64,000 bases of DNA from positions 4,154,001 through 4,218,000 of the forward strand of contig NZ_CP059735.1 in the NCBI RefSeq assembly GCF_000948975.2. Direction: 5' to 3'. This document shows, piece by piece, positions 23,582 through 31,631 of this stretch (the first letter of the stretch is position 1; each line of letters starts with the position of its first letter). The DNA comes from Thalassomonas actiniarum. GTDB taxonomy: Bacteria; Pseudomonadota; Gammaproteobacteria; Enterobacterales; Alteromonadaceae. Made by a program: the position numbers and the translations under genes. Below the pieces are notes generated by a model. That model made no database searches, was not told the DNA's origin, and was given only the letters and a program-made list of their open reading frames with translations.

Positions 23582-24916
23582 CTATCCTTTACCCGGAGTT
23601 GTAAGCCGGTCAAAGTAAAACCTTGTAGCAAAAGGTGTCCAGACATTATGAATACGCATTTCTGTTCTTTTTGCGTAATCTATCCATACATTGGTTTGAG
23701 TCCCTCCCGTATAACCCTTCCTGTCATTACTCTCTCTTATTGCCTCATTTGCAGCTGCCAATTCAACCTTTGAGACCGGCATAGAAAACGTATAGTCGGA
23801 GCCATATTCATTAGTACAGTTTGATATGGACGTAGCCCAGCTGCTGGTAGTATCTGTAACGGCCCAGTCACCTGCTGAGCTCTTACACAAAGCACGCTTT
23901 GTCGTTTCACAACTGAGATCTGTAAAATAGCCTAACTCCTGGTTTTCGGCATCAGCAGCTCGTATAATTGCACAATGCTGACCATCGCTGTTTGGCAGCC
24001 CATTTTTCCAGCTCCAGACGAGTTCATTAAGTCGAGTCGTTGTTACCCATGACCATTCATTACTATCAAGGCCAAACATATTGACGCCGCAATCCATTGC
24101 CTCCCTTAGCTCCTGATAACCATATACTCTACGTGGGCTTGTTCTACCTATGTTAGTATGATCCTCAACAACTCGGTACATTTGTGTATGGTCAAGGTTA
24201 CACATACCTTCAGCTTCAAGGTTGCCAGTATTCTTTTCTTCCTTTTTTGGCCCTAAATTAAATACCGTATTGCGGTATGACTGATTATTGCTACTGCCAA
24301 CACCTCCGCCATAAAACATGAACAGCTTTCCAGCATCCCTGATCTCATCAAGAATAAACTCATCTGCTTCAAGGCGATCATTGTCGGGATCAAACCCAGG
24401 TCTATCGAGAGGGGTATAGAGCTTGTCTGCAAAATCTGGAACAGTAGCGATTATGTCAGCCAGCCTGCCTTGTATATCGTCGTTGCCTTTTTCGATTTGA
24501 ATAAGAATAGGGGTATAGTCATCATTGTTGTTTGAGGCATTAACAATTCTGGTTAGAAATCGATCAAGAAGATCATCACCGACATAGTCACACAACCCAT
24601 GGCAAACTATAATTCTGTCGCCTGTTGTGGTGTACATATCTATCTCTAGCGACCTTGCGCCTAATTCCACCATCTCTGTAAAAGTATAGCGATGATTAGG
24701 GTCTATCGAGTAGCCGTAGTCTGTTGAATTATATGCATTGTGTGCTTGGAGTATGGTTGACTCTGATACGGTAGCGTAACGATTTTCTATCTTGTTTTGT
24801 TCAAGAAATGCCTCTCGCTCCCATTCGACATTGTCTAAATTTATTGCAAAAGACGTTGGGACAATCAATATTGATGATAATGTAGCGGTTAATAACTTTT
24901 TATTTCCTTTAAACAT
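23582..24916 (-). CDS. Secreted PLC-like phosphodiesterase with C-terminal C-type-lectin-like domain
   Basis: This 444-residue protein has a signal peptide (first about 24 residues). A PI-PLC-X-type TIM barrel follows: STILQAHNAYNSTDYGYS with His59, ARSLEIDMYTTTGDRIIVCHG with His106, then ILIQIEKGN and FMFYGGG. From about 310 the segments HCAIIRAADAENQELGYFTD, LSCETTKRALCK and TQTNVWIDYAKR look like a C-type-lectin-like fold with paired cysteines. The enzyme would cleave glycerophospho- or phosphoinositide-type bonds outside the cell, with the lectin part aiding surface binding. Substrate is unknown. It stands alone on the minus strand in the island. Confidence 0.75.
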   Translation of the reverse strand: MFKGNKKLLTATLSSILIVPTSFAINLDNVEWEREAFLEQNKIENRYATVSESTILQAHNAYNSTDYGYSIDPNHRYTFTEMVELGARSLEIDMYTTTGDRIIVCHGLCDYVGDDLLDRFLTRIVNASNNNDDYTPILIQIEKGNDDIQGRLADIIATVPDFADKLYTPLDRPGFDPDNDRLEADEFILDEIRDAGKLFMFYGGGVGSSNNQSYRNTVFNLGPKKEEKNTGNLEAEGMCNLDHTQMYRVVEDHTNIGRTSPRRVYGYQELREAMDCGVNMFGLDSNEWSWVTTTRLNELVWSWKNGLPNSDGQHCAIIRAADAENQELGYFTDLSCETTKRALCKSSAGDWAVTDTTSSWATSISNCTNEYGSDYTFSMPVSKVELAAANEAIRESNDRKGYTGGTQTNVWIDYAKRTEMRIHNVWTPFATRFYFDRLTTPGKG

Positions 24917-25275
24917 AATTAGTTCCTTGTCTATTATGTATTCGTTTAAATTTTATTATTTGTTAAGAATTAATTTCTCAACCAATAAGAATGACTTACA
25001 TCATTAAAGTGTTATCCGCCCGTTATCGAGCAAGTACTTTTTAATGAATTTTCCCCGCTTTTTGCCAAAGAGCTGGTATCTCCGGTACCCGGTTTTGCAA
25101 GTCATTCTAAGCATACAAAACACAAACTGTGCCAACACAAAAAATCATTATTTTACAACAGCTAAAGATTAGCCATGAGTTGGAATCATTCAAAAATGTC
25201 CAATAGACAATAGGGATTGATGTCAAATAGACATTCTTGCTGAATTAGCAACAGAGCTGGAGATATATAGTCACC

Positions 25276-25310
25276 AGTTTATGGATGTCCATGCTTGCTA
25301 TGCTTGCTCT
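25276..25310. repeat. REP-like short element, copy 2
   Basis: AGTTTATGGATGTCCATGCT, then TGCTATGCTTGCTCT repeats 16071-16102 with a two-base insertion. It directly joins truncated repeat D. Confidence 0.6.
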
Positions 25311-25311
25311 T

Positions 25312-25348
25312 AATAGGCATATTTCAATTGCTGGCTGTCCGGCTTTTC
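25312..25348. repeat. Dispersed island repeat, copy D (truncated)
   Basis: AATAGGCATATTTCAATTGC and TGGCTGTCCGGCTTTT match the centre of copies A-C. The left half is lost at its junction with the REP-like element, and the right half joins the regulator gene remnant. Confidence 0.7.
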
Positions 25349-25355
25349 AACCTAC

Positions 25356-25406
25356 CTGGTCAGCCAAAGTGCAGATATTATGCAAACCCGCTCACAGGGC
25401 AATTAA
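25356..25406 (+). pseudogene. 3' end remnant of a CadC-like regulator gene
   Basis: Sixteen codons plus a stop read LVSQSADIMQTRSQGN. The end of the intact regulator at 14203-14253 reads LVRQGADIMQTRSPGS. The DNA agrees at 42 of 51 bases by eye, so this is a diverged paralogue or an old duplication rather than a fresh target-site repeat. It marks the right boundary of the island. Confidence 0.75.
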
Positions 25407-25421
25407 TGGCTTGCTATAACC

Positions 25422-26156
25422 TTAGTGGCACTGATTCAGATCACCATCCGCATTTGATCTGGCCGCCTGATTAAGACAGGGATCATATTTTTGATACAGG
25501 AGTTCCAACCTGGAAAGATGCAATAATTCAAGGCATTTCAAACTTTGCATTTGTCCCCCCTGACTTGCGGGAAAATTTTTAACCAACTGCTCACCGACAA
25601 GCTGCTCCAGGGCAGTATAACCATCGGCTGAGATATTGCTGCCAGCTTTTATCTTATCGCCGGCAAGGTTAAGATCTGCTTTAACCCTTTCATCATCAAA
25701 AACACTGGCCATACACATCGCCAGCGCATAGTTACCAAAGCTGACCCTTTCCCTGCTCTGCCCGGTATCAATACCGCTTTCATCATGCAAAAAAAGTGCA
25801 TATCCTCCCCAGGCTAAAAGTACAAGCACAGGGCTAAGCACGCAAAAAACGGTATTAGGTCGAATCCACACCTTAACTTTATAAATGCCTTTAATTTCAT
25901 TCGGCATTAACCTGTGGCACTTTTGATATAAGCGTTTGATAATACGATAAGCGTGTAAGGAAGTGATTAACCATAAACTACTAAAAACGATAGCAAAGGC
26001 GATAATGAAGATTTTAAAATCGCCACTGTTATTGAGCTGGGCTGCCGCCAGTAAAACTGAATTGAGGGTGAGAAAAATCCCGGTTCTTAACAGCAGTAAA
26101 CTGTCTTCTTTATCCCACCTTTCTCTGATTAATGCATACTTTTCCCGATAATGCAT
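25422..26156 (-). CDS. Integral membrane protein of unknown function (SLATT-like layout)
   Basis: This 244-residue protein starts with a charged helix (REKYALIRERWDKEDSLLLL), then two membrane helices (about 26-42 and 48-68), a basic cytosolic stretch and a third helix (VFCVLSPVLVLLAWGGYALF). The soluble C-terminal part of about 110 residues has no recognised domain. A charged helix followed by paired membrane helices resembles SLATT proteins, which occur in bacterial defence systems, but the match is only by layout. It borders the island and is on the minus strand. Confidence 0.6.
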   Translation of the reverse strand: MHYREKYALIRERWDKEDSLLLLRTGIFLTLNSVLLAAAQLNNSGDFKIFIIAFAIVFSSLWLITSLHAYRIIKRLYQKCHRLMPNEIKGIYKVKVWIRPNTVFCVLSPVLVLLAWGGYALFLHDESGIDTGQSRERVSFGNYALAMCMASVFDDERVKADLNLAGDKIKAGSNISADGYTALEQLVGEQLVKNFPASQGGQMQSLKCLELLHLSRLELLYQKYDPCLNQAARSNADGDLNQCH

Positions 26157-26264
26157 ACTAGGTCTCCGCTGTCGTACCCCCGCTACCTATGTATTAGTCT
26201 GCATTGGCGCTTAATTCAACTCCATGGGCCTTGGCAGATATTCCCCTGATGATATTTATTTTCA

Positions 26265-26298
26265 AGCAGCAGGCAGATAAAACTTACCTCCTGCTGCT
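26265..26298 (-). terminator. Possible stem-loop after the amine oxidase gene
   Basis: AGCAGCAGG (26265-26273) pairs with CCTGCTGCT (26290-26298). On the minus strand TTGAAAA follows, so there is no real T-run; it may be an attenuating or stabilising hairpin. Confidence 0.3.
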
Positions 26299-26316
26299 CT
26301 ACTCCTTAAGCAGGGG

Positions 26317-27714
26317 TTAGCGGCTTTGTTCAATAATACTCATCGCCGCCCGCTCCCCGGAAAGGTAAGCCCCATGTACGGTTGAGGGGTATTCACTGTG
26401 GGTGGCTTCACCGGCAAAAAACAGCTTACCGGCAACCGGCGCCGCCAGATCTTCACGCATGTCATTGGTTGCCCCTTGGGGCACATAAGAATAAGAGCCA
26501 AAGCTAAAGGGATCCCGGGACCAGCGGGTAATAATATGATCTAAAGGCTGGGGAATATCCTGCCCATAGAACTTGCGAAGCTCTGTCATGGCCAGATCAA
26601 CAATTTCATCATCGCTGTACGCTTCTATTTCCGTGCCGTAGCTGCCAACATTAAAGGCCAGTAAAACCGGCTGCTGGCTAACGTTTGCCAGGTTGAGCCA
26701 GTAACTCCAATGGCCTTTAGGCTCACTTACCTGGCCGATATTCTCAACACTGTTGTCCCAGAATACTTCGGAAAAACGCAGATAAACCTTGTTCATAACC
26801 CCCATATCCAGTGCCTGGATAGCCGCTTGTTTTTCCTGTGGCAACTCAGGAGTAAAGGTAATAACGTCTTTTTTCAATACCCCAAGAGGAACGGTCACCA
26901 CCACATAATCGGCGCTGAATTCTCCCTGGTTGGTGGTCACCACTAGCTGCTCTTCTTGATAATTGATGGCGTTTACATAGGTATTTAATTGAATATCCAA
27001 GTCTTGCCCTAAAGCGCTTACCAGGGCGTCATATCCTTGGGGGAAAAGAACATCCGGTCCGTCAAAAGCTTCATTGTCAAAAAGACCGGCTATGGTCACT
27101 TTATCGGCATCGGCAGCAGCTTCCTGTTCGATATTGCTATGCACCATATAATTAATTTCAGGCTCGGTTAAGTCATCCAAATCGCCGCTTTGGCGGGCTC
27201 TGTCGAGTGCATCCTGTATGGTGGCATCGCTGTTAAAGGTAGATAAAACATATGCCGTATTAACCATGGCATCGTTGGCCCGCTCCACTTTAGCATCTAT
27301 TTGATTGTCTATATTACCCCGGGCATCATAAGTGACTTGGTTATCATAATCCCATTCATACAAAGGCACATTTAAGGACTGCGCCAAGCTATGCACAGGA
27401 TTTCCCTGTATGCCGTGTATCCAGCTGGCGCCAAGATCAAGCGCACTGCCCCAGGAGCGGTCACTCCAGGTTCTACCGCCAATACGATCCCGCCCTTCAA
27501 GCACCTTTACCGTCAACCCGGCTTTGGCAAGCTCACTGGCCGCTTTCATGCCCGACATACCGGCACCGATCACAATGACGCTGGCCGCAGGTTCAGGGAT
27601 ATTACTGCTGCTGTTACCGGCATTGCTCTCCGCTTTATTACTTGAACCACAGCCTGTCAGCACAGCTAAAGAGGACATGATCAATAAGACTTTTGCCTTA
27701 AATGTTAACTTCAT
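26317..27714 (-). CDS. Flavin amine oxidase, predicted lipoprotein
   Basis: This 465-residue protein has a lipobox (LTGC, Cys22) and then a Rossmann FAD site (VIVIGAGMSGMKAASELA and LEGRDRIGGRTW). The C-terminal FAD motif is LFFAGEATHSEYPSTVHGAYLSGERAA, typical of monoamine and polyamine oxidases. It should oxidise an amine to an aldehyde or imine with release of hydrogen peroxide. A lipoprotein anchor on an FAD enzyme is unusual, since FAD must be loaded before or after export. The substrate is not evident. Confidence 0.88.
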   Translation of the reverse strand: MKLTFKAKVLLIMSSLAVLTGCGSSNKAESNAGNSSSNIPEPAASVIVIGAGMSGMKAASELAKAGLTVKVLEGRDRIGGRTWSDRSWGSALDLGASWIHGIQGNPVHSLAQSLNVPLYEWDYDNQVTYDARGNIDNQIDAKVERANDAMVNTAYVLSTFNSDATIQDALDRARQSGDLDDLTEPEINYMVHSNIEQEAAADADKVTIAGLFDNEAFDGPDVLFPQGYDALVSALGQDLDIQLNTYVNAINYQEEQLVVTTNQGEFSADYVVVTVPLGVLKKDVITFTPELPQEKQAAIQALDMGVMNKVYLRFSEVFWDNSVENIGQVSEPKGHWSYWLNLANVSQQPVLLAFNVGSYGTEIEAYSDDEIVDLAMTELRKFYGQDIPQPLDHIITRWSRDPFSFGSYSYVPQGATNDMREDLAAPVAGKLFFAGEATHSEYPSTVHGAYLSGERAAMSIIEQSR

Positions 27715-27883
27715 ATTGACTCCATCAATAATTTTTTCTGTTGAAGCTAATTTACCAGCGACGGCAAATGGTTTCCGTCAGCTCAGGTAGTCAATTGTCA
27801 GCTAATGTAACCAGATAAAAAATTGCCTTTAACGCGATAGCTAAAATGTCTATGATGATGAAAAATCAAGGGTGAGGTTTATT

Positions 27884-28591
27884 TTGTCAGCAACAACTCA
27901 GGGGTTAGCCGCGCCGCCGGCAAGATTATTAATTGTTGAAGATGACCAGCGTATCGCTAAATTACTGATCCAGTTTTTGCGCTCTGAGCATTTTGATGTT
28001 CACTGGCTGCAAAACGGCGAAGAAGCGGTGGCGTATATCCAACAAACTCCGCCGGATTTAGTGATCCTCGATTTAATGTTGCCTAAAATGGACGGCGTCG
28101 AAGTTTGCAGCGCTGTCCGTCCCGATTTTGATAAAGGTATTTTAATGTTGACCGCCCATGAAGGGGATATTATCGAAGTCACGGCTTTAAATGCCGGCGT
28201 GGACGATTTCCTGTGTAAACCTGTACGCACCCATGTATTACTGGCGCGCCTTAATGCTTTATTTAGACGCCAGAATAAACCGCAGCAAAGCCTGGTTGAA
28301 GTGCAGGACTTAGTCATCAATCATGATAAAAGAACGCTCTGCCGTGACAACACGAATATCCCCCTGGCAGAGGCTGAATTTGAATTATTATGGCAGCTGG
28401 CGACACAGGCAGGCAGCATAGTCAAACGCGATGATTTATTTCACCTGCTACGGGGGAAAGAATATGACGGCCTTGACCGCTCAATAGATATGCGGATATC
28501 AAAATTAAGAAAAAAACTTTCCAAAGGCAATCCCAACAAGGATTATATCCGCACCATAAGACAACTCGGTTATATCCTGGTAAAAGACTAA
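27884..28591 (+). CDS. OmpR-family response regulator (RstA-like)
   Basis: I prefer the TTG at 27884, six bases after AAGGGTGAGG, over a GTG at 27872 that overlaps the ribosome site. The product of about 235 residues has a receiver domain (LLIVEDDQRIAKLL; phospho-acceptor in LVILDLMLP; switch Lys in FLCKPVRTH) and a C-terminal winged helix (DRSIDMRISKLRKKL, YIRTIRQLGYILV). The receiver resembles RstA. A histidine kinase gene follows nine bases later, forming a two-component pair. Targets are unknown; the divergent amine oxidase gene is one candidate. Confidence 0.92.
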   Translation: MSATTQGLAAPPARLLIVEDDQRIAKLLIQFLRSEHFDVHWLQNGEEAVAYIQQTPPDLVILDLMLPKMDGVEVCSAVRPDFDKGILMLTAHEGDIIEVTALNAGVDDFLCKPVRTHVLLARLNALFRRQNKPQQSLVEVQDLVINHDKRTLCRDNTNIPLAEAEFELLWQLATQAGSIVKRDDLFHLLRGKEYDGLDRSIDMRISKLRKKLSKGNPNKDYIRTIRQLGYILVKD

Positions 28592-28600
28592 GGCCCGACT

Positions 28601-29890
28601 ATGCGCACCTTTGCCGTCATCTTATATTCGCTTATCGTCGGTTGTTTACTGCTTGCCAGCTATGCCACCGAATCTCTGATTGATGACTATTACCAGGAAG
28701 AGATCAGCCAAGAGTTTCGCCACTATGGCCAGCTGTTAACCTTGCTGATTGGCCGGGAGTTAAGCGGCGATCAAACACATAATCAGCACAGACTGGCCTA
28801 TTGGCGCGACTACCTGGATGAAGAAGTTGAAGATATCGAACTCATCCCCCTGCCGGACGGGTCCACCAACAAACAGGCAAGTTATGTTGATTTCATCGAT
28901 ATCACCGAACAGACTGACCATCTGGTGGTGATCGCCCCGCTGCAGCAGCCCAAGCTAAAGCATATGGCGCTGAAATATAATTTTGTCAGCAGTTTTTCCG
29001 ATGAATATATTAGCGCCTATTACCTGAGCCTGATTGCCATCTATTTTTTTCTCGCCGTGGTCATCACCCTGATTTCCTGGGCTATGTACCGGTATTTAAG
29101 ACAAATATCAACCGTGACCCGATCATTGGCCGATGGTGACTTCACTTCCCGGATGCCCTCTTATCGCATTCCGGCGTTGGCAAAACTGAGCGCCGATATC
29201 AACCAGATGGCAACGGCACTCGACGATAAAACCCAGGAAAATATTATCCTCACGGGCGCTATCCATCATGAATTGAGGATCCCGATTACCCGGCTGCGCC
29301 TGGCCTTGGATATCGCATTAAATGGCGGCTCTCAACCCGAAACCCAGGAGTTACTCCAGGGCATGGATGAAGATTTAGAAGAACTCTCGGCGTTGATGGA
29401 AGAAATCCTCACCATCTCCAGGCTGAGATTAACTGCAGTGGAAATTGACAGGCAAGAAATCAACATCATTGAAATGACCCGCCAGATAGTCACACAGCTT
29501 AATAGCAGTTTGCCAAAAGCGAATATTACCGTACACGCAGCAACGGATTTTTGTTTGCTGGCAAACCCGACCTTGCTCGAGCGTGCCCTGTTTAATGTTA
29601 TCAGCAACGGGGTAAAATATTGTCAAAACCGGGTCACCATCACTTTTTCTCAAGAAAAAGAACAGGTTATTTTATCGGTTGATGATGACGGTCCCGGTAT
29701 CGAAGAAGATGAAAGAACGCTGATTTTAAAACCTTTTTACCGTACGGATAAAAGCCGCAACCGCGATACCGGGGGATTTGGCCTGGGACTGGCTATAGCC
29801 AATATGGTGCTCAAAGACACCCGGGGCTGGATAAGCATCACAGATAGCCCCCGGGGCGGTGCCCGGGTAAACTTACATTGGCCGATCTAA
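28601..29890 (+). CDS. Sensor histidine kinase (RstB-like)
   Basis: This 429-residue inner-membrane kinase has a first helix at the N-terminus (FAVILYSLIVGCLLLASYA), a periplasmic domain of about 115 residues and a second helix near 145-167. A HAMP segment, an H-box (IHHELRIPITRLRLALD) and an ATPase domain with N-box FNVISNGVKY, DDDGPGI and GGFGLGLAIANM follow. It is the cognate partner of the response regulator just upstream. The periplasmic signal is unknown. Confidence 0.93.
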   Translation: MRTFAVILYSLIVGCLLLASYATESLIDDYYQEEISQEFRHYGQLLTLLIGRELSGDQTHNQHRLAYWRDYLDEEVEDIELIPLPDGSTNKQASYVDFIDITEQTDHLVVIAPLQQPKLKHMALKYNFVSSFSDEYISAYYLSLIAIYFFLAVVITLISWAMYRYLRQISTVTRSLADGDFTSRMPSYRIPALAKLSADINQMATALDDKTQENIILTGAIHHELRIPITRLRLALDIALNGGSQPETQELLQGMDEDLEELSALMEEILTISRLRLTAVEIDRQEINIIEMTRQIVTQLNSSLPKANITVHAATDFCLLANPTLLERALFNVISNGVKYCQNRVTITFSQEKEQVILSVDDDGPGIEEDERTLILKPFYRTDKSRNRDTGGFGLGLAIANMVLKDTRGWISITDSPRGGARVNLHWPI

Positions 29891-29962
29891 AAAATAACAT
29901 AAGCCAGGTTTGTTCGCTTCTTCTGCAGTGAAAAATGAATTGAAACCGCTGATCAGGAGCTT

Positions 29963-30301
29963 TTATTTATTACGCTCACTGCTGTTTTGCGCAACAATAT
30001 CCGAGTCTTTTTGCGCATAAAAATCCACCCTGAAACGGGTATTATCGGTTAAAAATTCCACCTTGTGCCAATATTCGGGGGGCGAGACGGCAAAGTCACC
30101 AGCCTTGATAATAATTTCCTGCTCGACTTCTCCTCGCCTGTCGGCAAAACCGTAAAACTTCAATTGCCCGCTAATAACACAAATTTTCCCGTACACCCCG
30201 GCCCGGGTATTGTGAAGGTGTAAAAACATCTTAGGGACATTATCCGAGGTCATTTCTTGGGTGGATTTATAATTAACATAATCATCTGGAATGGCTGACA
30301 T
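29963..30301 (-). CDS. DUF1971 (TehB/YeaR-like) cupin protein
   Basis: The start is placed at the ATG at 30301 because family similarity begins there (MSAIPDDYVNYKST); a GTG at 30334 is also possible. The product of about 112 residues is a small single-domain cupin with HLHNTRAGVYGKICVISGQL and SPPEYWHKVEF, matching DUF1971 proteins found in TehB and YeaR. These probably bind a metal or a small oxyanion-related ligand in the cytosol; no reaction is proven. It stands alone on the minus strand. Confidence 0.78.
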   Translation of the reverse strand: MSAIPDDYVNYKSTQEMTSDNVPKMFLHLHNTRAGVYGKICVISGQLKFYGFADRRGEVEQEIIIKAGDFAVSPPEYWHKVEFLTDNTRFRVDFYAQKDSDIVAQNSSERNK

Positions 30302-30462
30302 CTGAGTACCCGTTAACAAAGTGCAAATTTTCACTCAAGCTTACTCTGTATGGCAGCAGGAGCAACCAAATTTTAGCCAAATCAAATTTTTTTCATTTTC
30401 AATAATAACGGAGTCCCAAAGAAGGAAAAGCTTCGCTTAATGACTTATTTTAATCCTCCACC

Positions 30463-30975
30463 TTAGTCATCTGCCAGACTTTCCCGGATCACCACGGTAC
30501 TGGCAAGCTTATCATGCCAGCCCTGCTTTTTTTTGTCCCAGCCCACGCATAGCATGCCATAGCCAAAAGGGATAACAGACAGGAAGTACCCGAAATAACG
30601 CAGGATACATTGCCCCTTTGTCGGTTTGTTTCCGGTTTTTGCATCGACAATTTTTGCCGAAACCAGCATCTTTCCCGGGGTGGCCTGTTTGTAGAACCAA
30701 AAAGAGGCAACCGCCACCACAGGAAAAACCCAGCTGATCAGAAAATCTGCCGGTCCGGCAACAAGCTGCTCCATTTCAAAATATTCTTTGCCATACAAGA
30801 CCAGCAGCAAAGGCCAGCTGATCAGTATCAGGATAACCGTGTCTACTAAAGACGCCATCACCCTGGCCCAAAAGCCGACATAGCAAATTGACGGCTTATT
30901 ATCCGAAAACTTTATTTCAGCTGACGGCTCACCATTACGATCGGCATGGATATTGTTATTTATTTCACTGGTCAT
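30463..30975 (-). CDS. RDD family membrane protein
   Basis: This 170-residue protein has the RDD signature at its first helix (GFWARVMASLVDTVILILI, with the Arg and Asp pair), a second helix (about 80-98) ending FYKQATPGKMLVSAKIVDA, and a third segment CILRYFGYFLSVIPFGYG. RDD proteins are inner-membrane proteins of unsettled role, with links to ion exchange in a few cases. It lies downstream of the ydbL group on the same strand with an 81-bp gap. Function unknown. Confidence 0.88.
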   Translation of the reverse strand: MTSEINNNIHADRNGEPSAEIKFSDNKPSICYVGFWARVMASLVDTVILILISWPLLLVLYGKEYFEMEQLVAGPADFLISWVFPVVAVASFWFYKQATPGKMLVSAKIVDAKTGNKPTKGQCILRYFGYFLSVIPFGYGMLCVGWDKKKQGWHDKLASTVVIRESLADD

Positions 30976-31056
30976 AATTTCACTAAATTGTTGATAAAAG
31001 CTTAACCGGGCATATGAGAGCTCAGTCCATATGCCCGTTCAAACCAAGCCCGTGGT

Positions 31057-31377
31057 TTATTTCTTCTTCCATTTGCCCGAGCTGGTTTTAATATAATTGC
31101 CCTTGGCGGTTTTATTGATAAACTTTTCCCCGGCCAAAGCGGCGACATCGGCAACTGAGGTTTTATTTTTCTTGGCAATGGCTTTAAAACGCGCCAGGCG
31201 CTTTTTATTTACCGACAGCATCAAGGCCTTCGCCTCGCTGTTTTCTTTAACCAGCCCCAAATAACCGTCGGCTTGTTCACCGAGATAACCTGAGCTCTTC
31301 GCGTCTTTTAAAGTTAAGGCATGGGCGGCAAAAGTCAGTAAACAGGCCAATGCGGCTGTGATTAATTTAATTTTCAT
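31057..31377 (-). CDS. ydbL: YdbL family periplasmic protein (DUF1318)
   Basis: This 106-residue protein has a signal peptide (MKIKLITAALACLLTFAAHA). A mature domain with ALTLKDAKSSGYLGEQADGY and NKTAKGNYIKTSSGKWKKK matches DUF1318/YdbL. In E. coli YdbL works with the AsmA-like bridge protein YdbH and lipoprotein YnbE in moving phospholipids to the outer membrane. It follows ynbE by eight bases and has a GGGGG ribosome site. Confidence 0.9.
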   Translation of the reverse strand: MKIKLITAALACLLTFAAHALTLKDAKSSGYLGEQADGYLGLVKENSEAKALMLSVNKKRLARFKAIAKKNKTSVADVAALAGEKFINKTAKGNYIKTSSGKWKKK

Positions 31378-31385
31378 GTTACCCC

Positions 31386-31568
31386 CTAAAATAATTCGTC
31401 ATCACTGATAATTTCATCTAACTCTTTATCCACCTTAATGCGGATTTCATGTTCTATTTTTACATTCAGATTTATGGTGATCGGCTTATCCGGCACCGCC
31501 ACCTCCACCGTGGGGGTACAGCCAAACAATAACAGTGCTATTGTCAGGGCCGATAATTTCATTTTCAT
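31386..31568 (-). CDS. ynbE: YnbE-like lipoprotein
   Basis: This 60-residue protein has a short signal and lipobox (LLFGC), then TPTVEVAVPDKPITINLNV and KIEHEIRIKVDKELDEII. This is the usual YnbE pattern: a small outer-membrane lipoprotein that pairs with the C-terminus of YdbH. AAGGAG precedes the ATG by five bases. It sits between ydbH (63 bp upstream) and ydbL (eight bases downstream), as in E. coli. Confidence 0.9.
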   Translation of the reverse strand: MKMKLSALTIALLLFGCTPTVEVAVPDKPITINLNVKIEHEIRIKVDKELDEIISDDELF

Positions 31569-31631
31569 TGCTAACTCCTTAAGGCTTTTTATTAAAGCGA
31601 TATATTTAAGTTCTGGTAGACATTTTCTGTT

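Larger units (their letters stand above)
24917..25421. other. Non-coding right edge of the accessory island
   Basis: This 505-bp stretch has no intact gene. It contains a second REP-like element (25276-25310), truncated repeat copy D (25312-25348) and a 17-codon remnant of a paralogue of the regulator gene (25356-25406). The sequence to about 25270 is AT-rich and unremarkable. Confidence 0.6.

Noticed and set aside
23407-23604. Plus-strand ORF of 65 codons near the PLC-like gene end
   Set aside because: It covers a 14-bp hairpin that looks like a terminator, lacks a ribosome site and has no family resemblance.
19898-25348. CRISPR array from the repeated elements
   Set aside because: Copies are 0.7-2.7 kb apart with genes between, far from the regular short spacing of CRISPR.
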